Positions 40,314 through 51,043 are shown, counted from the stretch's first letter. The stretch: 64,000 nucleotides of DNA from Stutzerimonas urumqiensis (GCF_003640395.1 NZ_RBZQ01000003.1:434001-498000); one strand, 5' to 3'. The notes: generated from the letters alone by a model not told the origin. A program made the numbers and translations.

Positions 40314-41681
40314 TCAGAGCACCACCAGCCCCAGCACCCATACCGTCAGCATGCCCGCCAGGCCCTGCACCAACGTCGCGGCAGTCTGCGCGCGGTAGGC
40401 CGTGGACACCTTCATCCGGCTGAACTGGGTCACCACCCAGAAGAAGCTGTCGTTGGCGTGCGAGACGGTCATCGCACCGGCACCGATCGCCATTACTGTC
40501 AGCACCCGGCCCATCTCGCTGTCCAGCCCGAGGTTGGGCAGCAGCGGCGCAACCATCGCTGAAGTGGTCACCAGCGACACGGTCGACGAGCCCTGGGCAC
40601 TCTTGAGCGCCGCCGCGACCAGGAACGGCATGAACAAGCCGATGCCGAGCGCCGACAGCGTCTGACCGAGATAGTCGGTCAGCGGCGCCGCCTTCAGCAC
40701 CGCACCGAACGCACCGCCGGCACCGGTGATGAGCAGGATCGGCGCGGCCGAGACGATGCCGTCGACCACCTGATCATGAAACTGCTGGCGCTTGTTCTCG
40801 CCCTCCAGCAGCGTGCAGGCCAGCGCGAGGCCGACCAGCAGTGCGACCACCGGCTGCCCCAGGAAGCCCAGCACGTCGAGCACCAGCCCGTCGCCCAGCG
40901 GCCGTGTCGGGAAGGCCGCGACCGAGCCGAGGCAGATCAGCGCGATCGGCATGAAGATCGGCGCGAACGCCTGCCAGGCGCTCGGCAGCGTGCCGTAACG
41001 CTGCTTCAGCGCCTCGAAGCTTTCGCTCTGCGCCAACAGCTCGCTCGGCGCCTCCTCGAGCAGCAGCGCATCGTCCTGGCGCAGAAACCGGTTGGCCCAG
41101 AGCATGCCGGCCAGCGCCGTGACCAGCGCCACCACCAGGCCGACGCCGATGACCAGGCCCAGGTTGTCCTCGAGGCCGAGATTGCCCGCCGCCGCGATCG
41201 GGCCGGGCGTCGGCGGGACGAAGGTATGGGTCGCGTAGAGACCGGTGGCCAGCGCCACGCTCATCGCCACCACCGAGACCTTCATGCGGGCGGCCAGCGC
41301 ATTCTTCAGCGAATTGAGGATGACGTAGCCCGAGTCGCAGAACACCGGGATCGATACCAGGTAGCCGATGATCGACACCGTTAGTGTCGGGAACCGCTCG
41401 CCCAGCACGCGAATCACGGTCTCGGCCATCGTGATCGCCGCGCCGCTGCGTTCGAGGATCACCCCGATGATGGTGCCGAGCACGATGACGATGCCGATGT
41501 AGCCCAGGATGCCGCCGAAGCCAGCGGCCACCGTCTTGAGGATGTCCGCCGGCGGCAGGCCATAGGCGAACCCGCCGATCAGCGCGGCGAGCAGCAGTGC
41601 GAGAAAGGGATGCAGCTTCAGCCGCGTGGTCGCCAGCACGATGAACGCGACCAGCGCCAGCAGGATCAGTACCAGGCCCAT
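40314..41681 (-). CDS. GntP-family gluconate/hydroxyacid permease
   Basis: Encodes 455 residues from ATG 41681 (GAAGGAGCTGAAC ribosome site). About twelve membrane helices with GntP patterns: 'GYIGIVIVLGTIIGVILERS', 'SIPVFCDSGYVIL', 'HTFVPPTPGPIAAAG' and 'HANDSFFWVVTQFS'. These import gluconate, idonate or similar hydroxy acids with protons. No kinase or dehydrogenase gene is adjacent, so the substrate is open. Confidence 0.92.
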   Translation of the reverse strand: MGLVLILLALVAFIVLATTRLKLHPFLALLLAALIGGFAYGLPPADILKTVAAGFGGILGYIGIVIVLGTIIGVILERSGAAITMAETVIRVLGERFPTLTVSIIGYLVSIPVFCDSGYVILNSLKNALAARMKVSVVAMSVALATGLYATHTFVPPTPGPIAAAGNLGLEDNLGLVIGVGLVVALVTALAGMLWANRFLRQDDALLLEEAPSELLAQSESFEALKQRYGTLPSAWQAFAPIFMPIALICLGSVAAFPTRPLGDGLVLDVLGFLGQPVVALLVGLALACTLLEGENKRQQFHDQVVDGIVSAAPILLITGAGGAFGAVLKAAPLTDYLGQTLSALGIGLFMPFLVAAALKSAQGSSTVSLVTTSAMVAPLLPNLGLDSEMGRVLTVMAIGAGAMTVSHANDSFFWVVTQFSRMKVSTAYRAQTAATLVQGLAGMLTVWVLGLVVL

Positions 41682-41822
41682 GTTCAGCTCCTTCGATAGG
41701 TGGGGCCGACCGGGCCCGTATTCGCCGGTCGGCTCAAGGCTCAGACAGGCCGCGCCAGGCGCTGTTCGCGCTGAACGTTGGCGGGCGGCCGCGCTCGAAC
41801 CTACTCCACGACAGGAGGCACC

Positions 41823-41954
41823 ATGAACGACTCGATCGACACCGACGAAGACCAGGACCCGCTCGACAGCCCCGACGATTTCGAGACCGACGGCAAGGAT
41901 GGCCAGGAGCCCGACGCCCTGCCGGACGATGCCGGCGTGGACGGCAACGACTGA
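41823..41954 (+). CDS. Small acidic protein, 43 residues
   Basis: Encodes 43 residues (begins MNDSIDTDEDQDP, ends GVDGND); about 40% are Asp or Glu. CGACAGGAGGCACC before the ATG is almost a perfect anti-16S match and resembles the leader of the 40119 ORF (CGACAGGAG..ACCATGA). Divergent from the GntP-type gene, upstream of the copper operon. Very high net negative charge suggests a disordered, cation-binding or decoy protein; this is inference. Confidence 0.6.
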   Translation: MNDSIDTDEDQDPLDSPDDFETDGKDGQEPDALPDDAGVDGND

Positions 41955-42018
41955 CCCCACGTCACCTGCGACGCCCGGTGCATTGCCGCCGCTTGCGCGG
42001 CATGCCTAGAATCGCGCC

Positions 42019-42387
42019 ATGTCTCGCCTGCTGCGGCTCTGCCTGCTCCTGATCGTCAGCCTTGCGCTTCCCGTCAACGGGATGGCGAGCGTGACCCTGG
42101 GCGCGATGCCTTGCCCGATGGAACAGCCGGCCGATCCGCTGCAATCGGCACACGCCGGTCACGGCGAGATGCACGAGCCCGCCGCGGTCTCCCCTTCGCC
42201 GGCGGACCACATGAGCGACGACGGCACCTGCGACATGAGCCAGACCTGCAAGTCGTGCAACCTGTTGCAACTCGACCTGGCAAGCACCCGCACCTTCCTT
42301 GGGGCCTCCCCCACGCTGCATTGGGCCGACGGCGACTTCGTTCCGTCGCAAGTGCCCGACCCACGCTGGCGCCCACCCCGCGCCTGA
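42019..42387 (+). CDS. Cys/His/Met-rich secreted protein at the head of the copper efflux operon
   Basis: Encodes 122 residues. A signal peptide (MSRLLRLCLLLIVSLALPVNG) precedes a mature part with potential copper ligands: 'MPCPMEQ', 'HAGHGEMH', 'HMSDDGTCDMSQTCKSC'. It precedes the CusCBA-type genes on the same strand by 93 bp. It looks like the DUF2946-like/copper-induced small periplasmic proteins often found in front of such operons, but I cannot name the family with certainty. A copper-binding role is inferred from residues and context. Confidence 0.75.
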   Translation: MSRLLRLCLLLIVSLALPVNGMASVTLGAMPCPMEQPADPLQSAHAGHGEMHEPAAVSPSPADHMSDDGTCDMSQTCKSCNLLQLDLASTRTFLGASPTLHWADGDFVPSQVPDPRWRPPRA

Positions 42388-42480
42388 TCGCCTGCTCAGT
42401 CCCTGAACGCCACGCCCGGTCTGGCCGGTGCTGGCTGTTGCGCATGCTTGCGTGCGCCCGTGACACAGGACATCAGACCT

Positions 42481-43719
42481 ATGCGTCCCCTATTCCGCAC
42501 GGCCGGCCTCCTGCTGGCCTGCATCGGCGCCTGGCCAAGCCTGGCCGGCGCGCTGACGCTCGACCAGGCGCTGCGCCTGGCCGAACGACAGGCACCTTCG
42601 CTCGCCGCACAGGCCGCCAACCTGTCCGCCGCACGCAGCGCGGCGATCCCGGCCGGCAAGCTACCCGACCCGCAACTGCGCCTCGGCATACAGAACCTGC
42701 CGATCGAAGGCGACGCCCGCTACCGTCTCGAAGAAGACGGCATGACCATGCAGATGATCGGCTTCATGCAGGCGGTGCCCAACCGCGCCAAGCGTGAAGC
42801 GCGCATCGACGCGGCCGAGGCCGGCATCGCCGTCGCCGAACGGCAGCGCGATGTCGAGCGACTGCGCGTGCGCCGCGAAACCGCCCAGGCCTGGACGGCG
42901 CTGCTGGCCGTCGAACGCAAGCTCGCGCTGTTCGACGGGCTGTACCGCGAGAACCGCTTGCTCGCCGAAGCGGTGCGGGCACGCCTGGCCGGTGGCCAGG
43001 GCCGGGTCGCCGAGGCCGTCCTGCCCAAGCAGGAAGCCGCGCTGCTCGCCGAACGGGAAGACACCCTGATCCAGACCCGCGACGCCGCGCGTGCCGCACT
43101 ACGCCGCTGGATCGGCGACACCGCCGACCAGCCGCCCACCGGCGACTGGCCCCGCTGGCCGACCGAACCGACCCGTTATCGCCATCACCTGAGCGCGCAT
43201 CCGGAGCTGGTGCTGTTCGACCCGCGCACCGAACTGGCCGAAGCCCAGGTGCGCGAGGCACTCGCCGACAAGCGTCCCGACTGGGCCTGGGGCGTCGACT
43301 ACCAGCGCCGCGGTCGCGAATACGGCGACATGCTGAGCCTGAGCGTCAGCATGGACTTGCCGCTGTTCAGCGCGACCCGGCAGGACCCGAAGATCGCCGC
43401 CCGGCGCGCACGGGTCGAGCAGCTGGACGCCGAGCACGAAGCCGCCCGGCGCGAGCTTCGCGAAGCGCTGGAAACCCAGCTCGCCGAGCACCGCCGCGCC
43501 GCTCGGGCGGTCGACCGGCTGGAGCAGGTGCTGTTGCCGCTGGCCGAGGAAAAGGTCGCGCTGGCGATGGATGACTACCGCGCCGGCCGCGGCGACCTGA
43601 CCGCCGTGATCGATGCCCGGCGCGAACGCGTCGAAACCCGCCTGCGCGCCATCGACCTGGCCGCCGAACGCGCCGCCCTTGGCGCGCGCCTGTACTACGC
43701 CTTCGGAGAAACCCCATGA
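42481..43719 (+). CDS. TolC-family outer-membrane efflux protein (CusC/CzcC-like)
   Basis: Encodes 412 residues from ATG 42481. A signal peptide (to about residue 21, 'SLAGA') and two outer-membrane-factor repeats with long helical hairpins rich in Ala, Arg and Glu ('LTLDQALRLAERQAPSLAAQ' and 'ARVEQLDAEHEAARRELREA'). Forms the outer-membrane channel of the tripartite metal pump encoded with the next two genes. No N-terminal lipobox Cys is present, unlike E. coli CusC. Overlaps the adaptor gene by ATGA. Confidence 0.92.
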   Translation: MRPLFRTAGLLLACIGAWPSLAGALTLDQALRLAERQAPSLAAQAANLSAARSAAIPAGKLPDPQLRLGIQNLPIEGDARYRLEEDGMTMQMIGFMQAVPNRAKREARIDAAEAGIAVAERQRDVERLRVRRETAQAWTALLAVERKLALFDGLYRENRLLAEAVRARLAGGQGRVAEAVLPKQEAALLAEREDTLIQTRDAARAALRRWIGDTADQPPTGDWPRWPTEPTRYRHHLSAHPELVLFDPRTELAEAQVREALADKRPDWAWGVDYQRRGREYGDMLSLSVSMDLPLFSATRQDPKIAARRARVEQLDAEHEAARRELREALETQLAEHRRAARAVDRLEQVLLPLAEEKVALAMDDYRAGRGDLTAVIDARRERVETRLRAIDLAAERAALGARLYYAFGETP

Positions 43720-45191
43720 ACACCCTGACCCAACGCGGCCTGCAGGCCGTACTGGCACTGGCGCTGTCTGTGTCCACAGGGCTGGTCGTTGCCGAGCAGA
43801 CCGAGCGCGAGGTGCTCTACTGGTACGACCCGATGTACCCGCAACAGCGGTTCGACGCGCCGGGCAAGTCGCCCTTCATGGACATGGACCTGGTGCCCCG
43901 CTACGCCGAACCCGGCGGCGACGCGAGCGGCCTGCGCATCGACCCGCGGGTGACGCAGAACCTGGGGGTGCGGCTGGCCGAGGTGCGTCGCGCACCGTTC
44001 GATCAGCCGCTGGTGGCGACCGGCAACCTGGCCTTCGATGCTCGCAGCGTCGCGGTGGTGCAGGCGCGCAGCGGCGGCTTCGTCGAGCGCGTCCATCCGC
44101 TCGCACCCGGCGATGTGATCGCCGCGGGCGCGCCATTGGCCGAACTGCTGATACCCGAGTGGGCGGCCGCGCAGGAAGAATTCCTCGGTCTGCGTCGGCT
44201 CGGCGAACCGGAGCTGCTGGCCGCCGCCCGCCAGCGGCTGCGCCTGGCGGGCATGCCCGCCGACCTGATCGCCCGGCTCGAACGCACCGGCCAGGTCCAG
44301 TCGACCTGGACCGTCACCAGCCCCCGCGCCGGCGTCATCGAAACGCTCGAGGTTCGCCAGGGCATGACGCTCGCGCCCGGCCAGACCCTGGCGCGCATCA
44401 ACGGCCTCGACCCGGTGTGGCTGGAGGTGGCGGTGCCCGAGGCGCAGGCCGGTCGGCTCGCCGCGGGTCAGGCGGTGGAGGCGCGACTGGCGGCCCTGCC
44501 CGGCCAAGTCCTGCGCGGCGAAGTGGATGCCATCCTGCCTCAGGCCGATGCGGCGACGCGCACGGTGACCGTTCGCGTCGTGCTGCCGAACCCTGACGGA
44601 CGCCTGCGTCCCGGCATGAGCGCCGAAGCCGAACTGGCGACCGCAACGGGCGAGCCGACGCTGGCGATCCCGACCGAGGCGGTGATCCGTACCGGTCGGC
44701 GAGCGCTGGTGATGCGCGCCGACGGGGAAGGCCGCTTCCAGCCGGTGGAAATCCGCACCGGGCGCGAATCGGCCGAGCTCACCGAAGTGCTCGAGGGCCT
44801 CTCGGAAGGCCAGCAGGTGGTTGCATCGGGACAGTTCCTGCTCGACTCGGAGGCGAGCCTGCGCGGGCTCGCCGTCCAGGCACTCGGCAGCACGCCCGCG
44901 GCGCCGCCACCGGCGCTGCACGAGGCCGAGGGGACGCTGGTCGCGCTCGACGGCGACATGGTCGGCTTGTCCCACGGACCCTTCGAGACGCTCGGCATGC
45001 CCGGCATGACCATGCCCTTCCCGGTCGCCGATCCGGCCCTGCTGAAGGGCCTGAAGGTGGGTGACCGGGTCCGCGTCGGCGTGCGGCAGACCGACGACGG
45101 CCTGCTGATCGAGCGCATCGAGAAGCTCGCCGGACACGCCGAACAGACCCCCGCCGCGCCAGAGGCCGCACCGCACGAGGGACATCACTGA
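43716..45191 (+). CDS. cusB: Periplasmic adaptor of heavy-metal RND pump with fused CusF-like domain
   Basis: Encodes 491 residues. After a signal peptide (to about residue 26) comes a heavy-metal-binding motif ('[20 protein letters not shown]', then MDMDLVPRY) in which the Cys residues of other members are replaced, as in CusB. Then the barrel-sandwich, lipoyl-like and helical-hairpin parts ('[18 protein letters not shown]', '[17 protein letters not shown]'). Residues ~405-480 form a CusF-like domain ('[20 protein letters not shown]') with the Met pair and Trp-less variant of the Cu(I)/Ag(I) site. Ends with His-rich 'APHEGHH'. Confidence 0.94.
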   Translation: MNTLTQRGLQAVLALALSVSTGLVVAEQTEREVLYWYDPMYPQQRFDAPGKSPFMDMDLVPRYAEPGGDASGLRIDPRVTQNLGVRLAEVRRAPFDQPLVATGNLAFDARSVAVVQARSGGFVERVHPLAPGDVIAAGAPLAELLIPEWAAAQEEFLGLRRLGEPELLAAARQRLRLAGMPADLIARLERTGQVQSTWTVTSPRAGVIETLEVRQGMTLAPGQTLARINGLDPVWLEVAVPEAQAGRLAAGQAVEARLAALPGQVLRGEVDAILPQADAATRTVTVRVVLPNPDGRLRPGMSAEAELATATGEPTLAIPTEAVIRTGRRALVMRADGEGRFQPVEIRTGRESAELTEVLEGLSEGQQVVASGQFLLDSEASLRGLAVQALGSTPAAPPPALHEAEGTLVALDGDMVGLSHGPFETLGMPGMTMPFPVADPALLKGLKVGDRVRVGVRQTDDGLLIERIEKLAGHAEQTPAAPEAAPHEGHH

Positions 45192-48100
45192 TGATCGCCT
45201 CCCTCATCCGCTGGTCGGTCGCCAACCGCCCGCTGGTGCTGCTGGCGACCCTGTTCGCCGTGGCCGCCGGGCTCTGGTCGCTCCGGCACACGCCCATCGA
45301 CGCCCTGCCGGACCTGTCCGACGTGCAGGTGATCGTCCGCACCTCCTACCCCGGCCAGGCGCCGCAGCTGGTCGAACAGCAGGTCACCTACCCGCTGGCG
45401 ACCACCCTGCTCTCGGTGCCCGGCGCGAAAACCGTGCGCGGCTATTCGTTCTTCGGCGACAGCTATATCTATGTGCTGTTCGAGGACGGGACGGACCTCT
45501 ACTGGGCCCGCGCCCGCGTGCTGGAGTACCTGAACCAGGCGCAGGCTCGCCTGCCGGCTGGCGTCACGCCGGCGCTCGGGCCGGACGCCACCGGGGTTGG
45601 CTGGATCTACCAGTACGCGCTGGTGGATCGCAGCGGCACGCACGATCTGTCGCAGCTGCGGTCGTTGCAGGACTGGTTCCTGCGCTATGAGCTCAAGACC
45701 CTGCCGAACGTGGCGGAAGTCGCGGCGATCGGCGGCATGGTCAAGCAGTACCAGATCCTGCTCGACCCGGTGAAGCTGGCCGCTCGCGGGCTGACGCAGG
45801 GCGACGTCGCCGCCGCGGTGCAGGCCGCCAACCAGGAAGCCGGTGGCAGCGTGCTGGAATTGGGCGGCGCGGAGTTCATGGTGCGCGCGTCGGGCTATCT
45901 CCAGTCGCTTGCCGACTTCCGGCAGATCCCGCTGAAGCTCGACGCCCGCGGCGTACCCATCACGCTCGGCGAGGTGGCGCACGTCCAGCTCGGCCCGGAG
46001 ATGCGGCGCGGCATCGCCGAACTCGATGGCGAAGGCGAGGTGGTCGGCGGCGTGGTGCTGCTGCGCGGCGGCAAGAACGCCCGCGCGACGCTCGCCGCGG
46101 TGCAGCGCAAGCTGGACGACCTGCGCAGCGCCTTGCCGGCCGGGGTCGAGATCGTCACCACCTACGACCGCAGCCAGCTCATCGATCGCGCCGTGACGAA
46201 CCTCGGCCACAAGCTGATCGAGGAATTCATCGTCGTGGCGCTGGTCTGCGGCCTGTTCCTCTGGCACCTGCGCTCCTCGCTGGTCGCGGTCATCTCGCTG
46301 CCGATCGGGGTGCTGATCGCCTTCATCGTCATGCGCTGGCAAGGCGTCAACGCCAACATCATGTCGCTGGGCGGCATCGCCATCGCCATCGGCGCGATGG
46401 TCGACGCGGCGGTGGTGATGATCGAAAACGCCCACAAGCACCTCGAGCGCTGGCGGCACGAGCACGCCGGCCAAGCGCCGACGGGCGATGCCCACTGGCG
46501 CGTCATCACCGAGGCGGCCATCGAGGTCGGTCCGGCGCTGTTCTTCAGCCTGCTGATTATCACGCTGTCGTTCGTCCCGGTGTTCACGCTCGAGGCGCAG
46601 GAAGGGCGGCTGTTCGGCCCGCTGGCGTTCACCAAGACCTATGCGATGGCGGCCGCGGCCGGGCTGTCGGTGACGCTGGTGCCGGTGCTGATGGGCTACT
46701 GGATACGCGGCCGCATCCCGGATGAGGCGCGCAACCCGCTCAATCGGGGGCTGATCCGCCTTTACCGCCCGGCGCTGGATGCGGTTTTGCGACGGCCCAG
46801 GCTCACGCTGGTGGTCGCGCTGGCGATCTTCCTGACCGGCTGGTATCCCGCCAGCCGGCTGGGGGGCGAGTTCCTGCCACCGATGGACGAAGGCGACCTG
46901 CTCTACATGCCCACCGCGCTGCCGGGCCTGTCCGCGCAGGAGGCCGCGCGGCTCCTGCAGCGGACCGATCGCATGATTCGCTCGGTCCCGGAGGTGGCCC
47001 AGGTGTTCGGCAAGGCGGGGCGCGCCGACAGCGCCACCGACCCCGCACCGCTCGAGATGTTCGAGACCACGATCCGCTTCAAGCCGCGCGACCAGTGGCG
47101 CCCGGGCATGACGCCCGAGCGCCTGGTCGAGGAACTCGACCGCGCCGTGCAGGTGCCGGGGCTGGCGAACCTGTGGGTGCCGCCGATCCGCAACCGCATC
47201 GACATGCTCGCCACCGGCATCAAGAGTCCGATCGGGGTGAAGGTCGCCGGCAACGAGCTGGCGCAGATCGACCGCGTCACCCAAGCCATCGAGCGCGTCG
47301 CGGCAACCGTGCCCGGCGTCAGCTCGGCCCTGGCCGAACGGCTCACCGGCGGCCGCTACATCGACGTCGACATCGACCGCGCCGCCGCGGCGCGCTACGG
47401 CCTGAACATCGCCGACGTACAGGCGATCGTCAGCGGCGCCATTGGCGGCGCGACCATCGGCGAGACGGTCGAGGGCCTGGCGCGCTACCCGATCAACCTG
47501 CGCTATGGCCGCGAGTGGCGCGACTCGCTGAGCGACCTGAACGACCTGCCGATCTACACGCCGCAGGGCAGCCAGATCACCCTCGGCACGGTCGCGGCGA
47601 TACGGGTGAGCGACGGGCCGCCCATGCTCAAGACCGAAAATGCGCGGCTCTCGGGCTGGGTCTATGTCGATGTCCGCGGCCGCGACCTGGCATCGGTCGT
47701 CAGCGACCTGCGTGCGGCGATCGATCGCGAGGTCCAGCTCGAGCCCGGCATGAGCCTGAGCTTTTCGGGGCAGTTCGAGTTCCTCGAGCGCGCCAACCAG
47801 CGGCTGATGCTGGTGGTGCCGGCGACGCTCGCGATCATCCTGGTGCTGCTCTACCTGACGTTCGGCCGCATGGACGAAGCGCTGCTGATCCTGGCGACGC
47901 TGCCGTTCGCGCTGACCGGCGGGGTCTGGTTCCTGTATTTGCTGGGCTATCACCTGTCGGTGGCGACCGGGGTGGGCTTCATCGCGCTGGCCGGTGTCGC
48001 GGCCGAGTTCGGCGTGATCATGCTGCTGTACCTGAAGAACGCCTGGCTCGACCGGCAGCGAGCGGGCGCCGCGCCCGACGAGACCGACCTGATCGAAGCG

Positions 48101-48364
48101 ATCCGCCTCGGTGCGGTCCAGCGCGTGCGGCCCAAGGCGATGACGGTGGCGGTGATCATCGCCGGCCTGCTGCCGATTCTTCTCGGCGGCGGCACCGGCA
48201 GCGAAATCATGAGCCGCATCGCCGCGCCGATGGTGGGCGGCATGGTCACGGCGCCGCTGTTGTCGCTGTTCGTCATCCCGGCCGCCTATCGGCTGATGCG
48301 TCGCCGCGCACTCGCGCGTCCCGCCTCCTTGCACCATCGACCAACCTCGGGAGCAACCCCATGA
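45191..48364 (+). CDS. cusA: Copper/silver-efflux RND transporter
   Basis: Encodes 1057 residues, full RND size with twelve membrane helices. HME-subfamily signatures: '[20 protein letters not shown]' near the N-terminus, '[19 protein letters not shown]' in helix IV (proton-relay Asp), '[17 protein letters not shown]' and '[17 protein letters not shown]', which include Met positions matching the metal site of CusA. Exports Cu(I)/Ag(I) from periplasm or cytoplasm through the tripartite complex. ATG overlaps the cusB stop (TGATG). Confidence 0.96.
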   Translation: MIASLIRWSVANRPLVLLATLFAVAAGLWSLRHTPIDALPDLSDVQVIVRTSYPGQAPQLVEQQVTYPLATTLLSVPGAKTVRGYSFFGDSYIYVLFEDGTDLYWARARVLEYLNQAQARLPAGVTPALGPDATGVGWIYQYALVDRSGTHDLSQLRSLQDWFLRYELKTLPNVAEVAAIGGMVKQYQILLDPVKLAARGLTQGDVAAAVQAANQEAGGSVLELGGAEFMVRASGYLQSLADFRQIPLKLDARGVPITLGEVAHVQLGPEMRRGIAELDGEGEVVGGVVLLRGGKNARATLAAVQRKLDDLRSALPAGVEIVTTYDRSQLIDRAVTNLGHKLIEEFIVVALVCGLFLWHLRSSLVAVISLPIGVLIAFIVMRWQGVNANIMSLGGIAIAIGAMVDAAVVMIENAHKHLERWRHEHAGQAPTGDAHWRVITEAAIEVGPALFFSLLIITLSFVPVFTLEAQEGRLFGPLAFTKTYAMAAAAGLSVTLVPVLMGYWIRGRIPDEARNPLNRGLIRLYRPALDAVLRRPRLTLVVALAIFLTGWYPASRLGGEFLPPMDEGDLLYMPTALPGLSAQEAARLLQRTDRMIRSVPEVAQVFGKAGRADSATDPAPLEMFETTIRFKPRDQWRPGMTPERLVEELDRAVQVPGLANLWVPPIRNRIDMLATGIKSPIGVKVAGNELAQIDRVTQAIERVAATVPGVSSALAERLTGGRYIDVDIDRAAAARYGLNIADVQAIVSGAIGGATIGETVEGLARYPINLRYGREWRDSLSDLNDLPIYTPQGSQITLGTVAAIRVSDGPPMLKTENARLSGWVYVDVRGRDLASVVSDLRAAIDREVQLEPGMSLSFSGQFEFLERANQRLMLVVPATLAIILVLLYLTFGRMDEALLILATLPFALTGGVWFLYLLGYHLSVATGVGFIALAGVAAEFGVIMLLYLKNAWLDRQRAGAAPDETDLIEAIRLGAVQRVRPKAMTVAVIIAGLLPILLGGGTGSEIMSRIAAPMVGGMVTAPLLSLFVIPAAYRLMRRRALARPASLHHRPTSGATP

Positions 48365-48678
48365 AGTCAATCGCCTGCACCCTGCTCATTCTCGCCTGCG
48401 CCCCGGTCATGGCGGCCCAGCCGATGGCCGACCATTCGACGGAGGCGGTCAACGCCACGGCCACCGCACAGGCCACCGGCACCGTGCGCAAGATCGATCA
48501 CGACAGGGGCACCCTCGTGCTCGCGCACGACCCGGTACCGTCACTCGGCTGGCCGGCGATGGTCATGCCGTTCAAGGCCAGCGCCGAGCAGCGCGCGGCG
48601 GTCGCCGTGGGCGATGCCGTGGCGTTCGAGTTCGACCCGGAGGGCATGGCGACGCTGCTCCATATCGAGAAACGCTGA
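48361..48678 (+). CDS. cusF: CusF-like periplasmic copper-binding protein
   Basis: Encodes 105 residues. A signal peptide (to about residue 19, 'PVMAA') precedes an OB-fold CusF domain: '[20 protein letters not shown]' with the metal-site His and Trp, then 'MVMPFKA' with two Met ligands, a complete HxxxW/MxM set. It hands Cu(I)/Ag(I) to the CusB/CusA pump. ATGA overlap with cusA. The adaptor already carries a CusF-like domain, so the operon has two. Confidence 0.93.
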   Translation: MKSIACTLLILACAPVMAAQPMADHSTEAVNATATAQATGTVRKIDHDRGTLVLAHDPVPSLGWPAMVMPFKASAEQRAAVAVGDAVAFEFDPEGMATLLHIEKR

Positions 48679-48778
48679 GCGGCACGCCGATCGCCGCGAG
48701 CCGCTTGCGCCGCGGCGGCCGCCCGCGTCGCTCCTCAACGACCGGCCTGACTGGCGGGGCCGGGCTGCCTCGGCGTGG

Positions 48779-49066
48779 TCAGCGGCCGTCCGGGTTGCGC
48801 AACGTTCCGCTCGGATCGCCGAACTCGATCACCACGCCCGGCGGCGGCTGGTTGTCAGGCAGGGGCGGCTCGTCCGGGCCGGGTGGCGGGGCGTCGGCCG
48901 GGTCGGGCTCGCCGCGGTACAGGTCGAGGCGGGTGTCCTTCGAGGCAAGATGACAGGGCACGCTGGAGTAGAACGGCTCGCCATCGACGTCGATGCAACT
49001 GAACACCGACTGCGCGGGCGCGATCATCGGCAGGCTGGCGAGCGACAAAAGAAGAAGCAGACGCAT
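48779..49066 (-). CDS. Small secreted Cys-containing protein (DUF4124-like)
   Basis: Encodes 95 residues. A signal peptide (MRLLLLLSLASLPMIAPAQS) is followed by 'VFSCIDVDGEPFYSSVPC', a two-Cys pattern like the DUF4124 family, then a Pro/Asp-rich tail. Probably periplasmic with one disulfide. Convergent with cusF, 100 bp away. No function can be given. Confidence 0.65.
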   Translation of the reverse strand: MRLLLLLSLASLPMIAPAQSVFSCIDVDGEPFYSSVPCHLASKDTRLDLYRGEPDPADAPPPGPDEPPLPDNQPPPGVVIEFGDPSGTLRNPDGR

Positions 49067-49426
49067 GGGGTCTCCCGGCTATGGCATGGCCATGTGACTC
49101 GATGCGTGGCATGTCCGTGCCCGCCAGCCGACGAGTGCGTCGAAAAGAGGCCGGACCTGGCGCCCCGTTCTTGGCCGCTTAGCACCCTGATGCACTCCGT
49201 TGCACCCGCGATGCGACCGCAAAGTGCCATGTTTGGAACTTGGCGCATTTTCGTCGCCATGCTAGGTTTGCGCCTCGCCAGGACGGCGGGCCATTCGCTT
49301 GGAATGTTCGCGACACGCACGCCGCGCAAGCACCGCATCTCGGGGCGACCGCCGACCCGCTGGCAGGGCGGCGCGTGCTGAGGAAGCACTGCTAATCTAT
49401 TCGTTGTCCCGAGAAGAGGTACCCAC
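49067..49426. promoter_or_regulatory. Upstream region of the amino-acid ABC operon
   Basis: This 360-bp gap shows no convincing gene. It must hold the promoter for the ABC operon; GAAGAGGTACCCAC before 49427 is its ribosome site. I looked for a sigma-54 motif (GG-N10-GC) around 49220-49250 and did not find a good one. Confidence 0.4.
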
Positions 49427-50200
49427 ATGGCAGAGGCCATGCCCGCGCTGGAAATCCGCAACCTGCACAAGCGCTACGGCGAGCTCGAGGTGCTCAAGGG
49501 CATCTCGCTGAGCGCCCACGACGGCGACGTCATCTCCATCCTCGGCTCGTCCGGCTCCGGCAAATCGACCTTCCTGCGCTGTATCAACCTGCTCGAAAAC
49601 CCCAACGAGGGCGAGATCATGGTGGCCGGCGAGCAGCTCAAGCTCAAGCAGGCCAAGTCGGGCGAGCTGGTCGCGGCCGACGCCAAGCAGATCAACCGCG
49701 TACGCAGCGAGATCGGCTTTGTCTTCCAGAATTTCAATCTCTGGCCGCATATGACGGTGCTCGACAACATCATCGAGGCGCCACGTCGCGTGCGCGGCCA
49801 GAGCAAGGCCGAAGCCACCGAGATGGCCGAGGCACTGCTGGCCAAGGTCGGTATCGCCGACAAGCGCCACGCCTACCCGGCGCAGCTCTCCGGCGGCCAG
49901 CAGCAGCGCGCCGCGATCGCCCGGACCCTGGCCATGCAGCCCAAGGTCATCCTGTTCGACGAGCCCACCTCGGCGCTGGACCCGGAAATGGTCCAGGAAG
50001 TGCTAGCCGTCATTCGCTCGCTCGCTGACGAGGGGCGGACTATGCTGCTGGTCACGCATGAGATGAACTTCGCCAAGCAGGTTTCGAGCGAAGTGGTCTT
50101 CCTGCATCAGGGGCAAGTCGAGGAACAGGGCACCCCGGAAGAGGTGTTCGACAACCCCCAATCGGCCCGCTGTAAACAATTCATGTCCAGCCATCGCTAA
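49427..50200 (+). CDS. Amino-acid ABC transporter ATPase (HisP/AotP-like)
   Basis: Encodes 257 residues. Walker A 'GSSGSGKST', Q-loop '[14 protein letters not shown]', signature 'LSGGQQQR' and Walker B '[12 protein letters not shown]' are all intact. The close match to HisP-type ATPases points to a basic amino acid importer. First gene of the ATPase - binding protein - permease - permease operon. Confidence 0.95.
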   Translation: MAEAMPALEIRNLHKRYGELEVLKGISLSAHDGDVISILGSSGSGKSTFLRCINLLENPNEGEIMVAGEQLKLKQAKSGELVAADAKQINRVRSEIGFVFQNFNLWPHMTVLDNIIEAPRRVRGQSKAEATEMAEALLAKVGIADKRHAYPAQLSGGQQQRAAIARTLAMQPKVILFDEPTSALDPEMVQEVLAVIRSLADEGRTMLLVTHEMNFAKQVSSEVVFLHQGQVEEQGTPEEVFDNPQSARCKQFMSSHR

Positions 50201-50237
50201 TAAATAGCCAATAAATAAATAAATGGAGCCAACCCTC

Positions 50238-50990
50238 ATGAAGAGCTTGCACAAGGTCCTGCTGGCCGCCGCCATGACCCTCGCCTGCGGCAGCGCGTTC
50301 GCCGCCGAAAAACTGCGCATCGGCACCGAAGGCGCCTACCCACCCTTCAACCTGATCGATGCCAGCGGCAAGGTCGTCGGCTTCGACCTCGACATCGCCC
50401 ACGCCCTGTGCGCCAAGATGGAAGTCGAATGTGAAGTGGTCACCTCGGACTGGGACGGCATCATCCCGGCGCTGAACGCCAACAAGTTCGACTTCATCAT
50501 CGCGTCCATGTCGATCACCGACGAGCGTGAGCAGGCGGTCGACTTCACCAAGCCGTACTACACCAACAAGCTGCAGTTCGTGGCGCCCAAGTCGAGCGAC
50601 TTCAAGACCGACAAGGAAAGCCTCGACGGCAAGGTCATCGGTGCGCAGCGCGCGACCATCGCCGGCACCTGGCTGGAAGAGAACCTGGGCGACGTGGTCG
50701 AGATCAAGCTCTACGACACCCAGGAAAACGCCTACCTGGACCTCGCCTCGGGCCGCCTGGATGGCGTGCTGGCCGACAAGTTCGTGCAATGGGAATGGCT
50801 CAAGAGCGAGACCGGCAAAGACTTCGAATTCAAGGGTGAGCCGGTATTCGACAACGACAAGATCGGCATCGCCGTGCGCGAAGGCAACGATGAACTGCGC
50901 GAGCGCCTGAACGCGGCGCTGGACGAGATCGTCGCCGACGGCACCTACAAGCAGATCAACGACAAGTACTTCCCCTTCAGCATTTACTGA
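50238..50990 (+). CDS. Amino-acid ABC transporter periplasmic binding protein (HisJ/AotJ-like)
   Basis: Encodes 250 residues from ATG 50238 (an in-frame ATG lies five codons upstream). A signal peptide (to about residue 22, 'GSAFA') precedes a family-3 binding domain: 'LRIGTEGAYPPFNLIDASG', 'VGFDLDIAHALCAKM', 'SITDEREQAVDFTKPYY'. The 'EGAYPPFN' and 'C..E..' region fit the lysine-arginine-ornithine/histidine class. A hairpin lies just downstream (51004), before the permease genes. Confidence 0.95.
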   Translation: MKSLHKVLLAAAMTLACGSAFAAEKLRIGTEGAYPPFNLIDASGKVVGFDLDIAHALCAKMEVECEVVTSDWDGIIPALNANKFDFIIASMSITDEREQAVDFTKPYYTNKLQFVAPKSSDFKTDKESLDGKVIGAQRATIAGTWLEENLGDVVEIKLYDTQENAYLDLASGRLDGVLADKFVQWEWLKSETGKDFEFKGEPVFDNDKIGIAVREGNDELRERLNAALDEIVADGTYKQINDKYFPFSIY

Positions 50991-51003
50991 CCTTGCCCGA
51001 CTG

Positions 51004-51025
51004 ACGCCCGGCTCCGGCCGGGCGT
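51004..51025 (+). terminator. Intra-operon stem-loop after the binding-protein gene
   Basis: ACGCCCGGC (51004-51012) and GCCGGGCGT (51017-51025) form a perfect 9-bp stem with loop TCCG, with no T-tract. Such hairpins after binding-protein genes usually stabilise the upstream mRNA or lower permease expression. Confidence 0.7.
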
Positions 51026-51043
51026 TGGCGTTTCAGAGCAACC

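Noticed and set aside
45185..48370. Antisense ORF of more than 1000 codons opposite cusA
   Set aside because: High-GC codon bias leaves the opposite frame open. The product is low-complexity (His, Arg, Gln, Asp) with no domain; cusA is certain.
49200..49260. Sigma-54 promoter before the ABC operon
   Set aside because: GG and GC elements do not have the required spacing.
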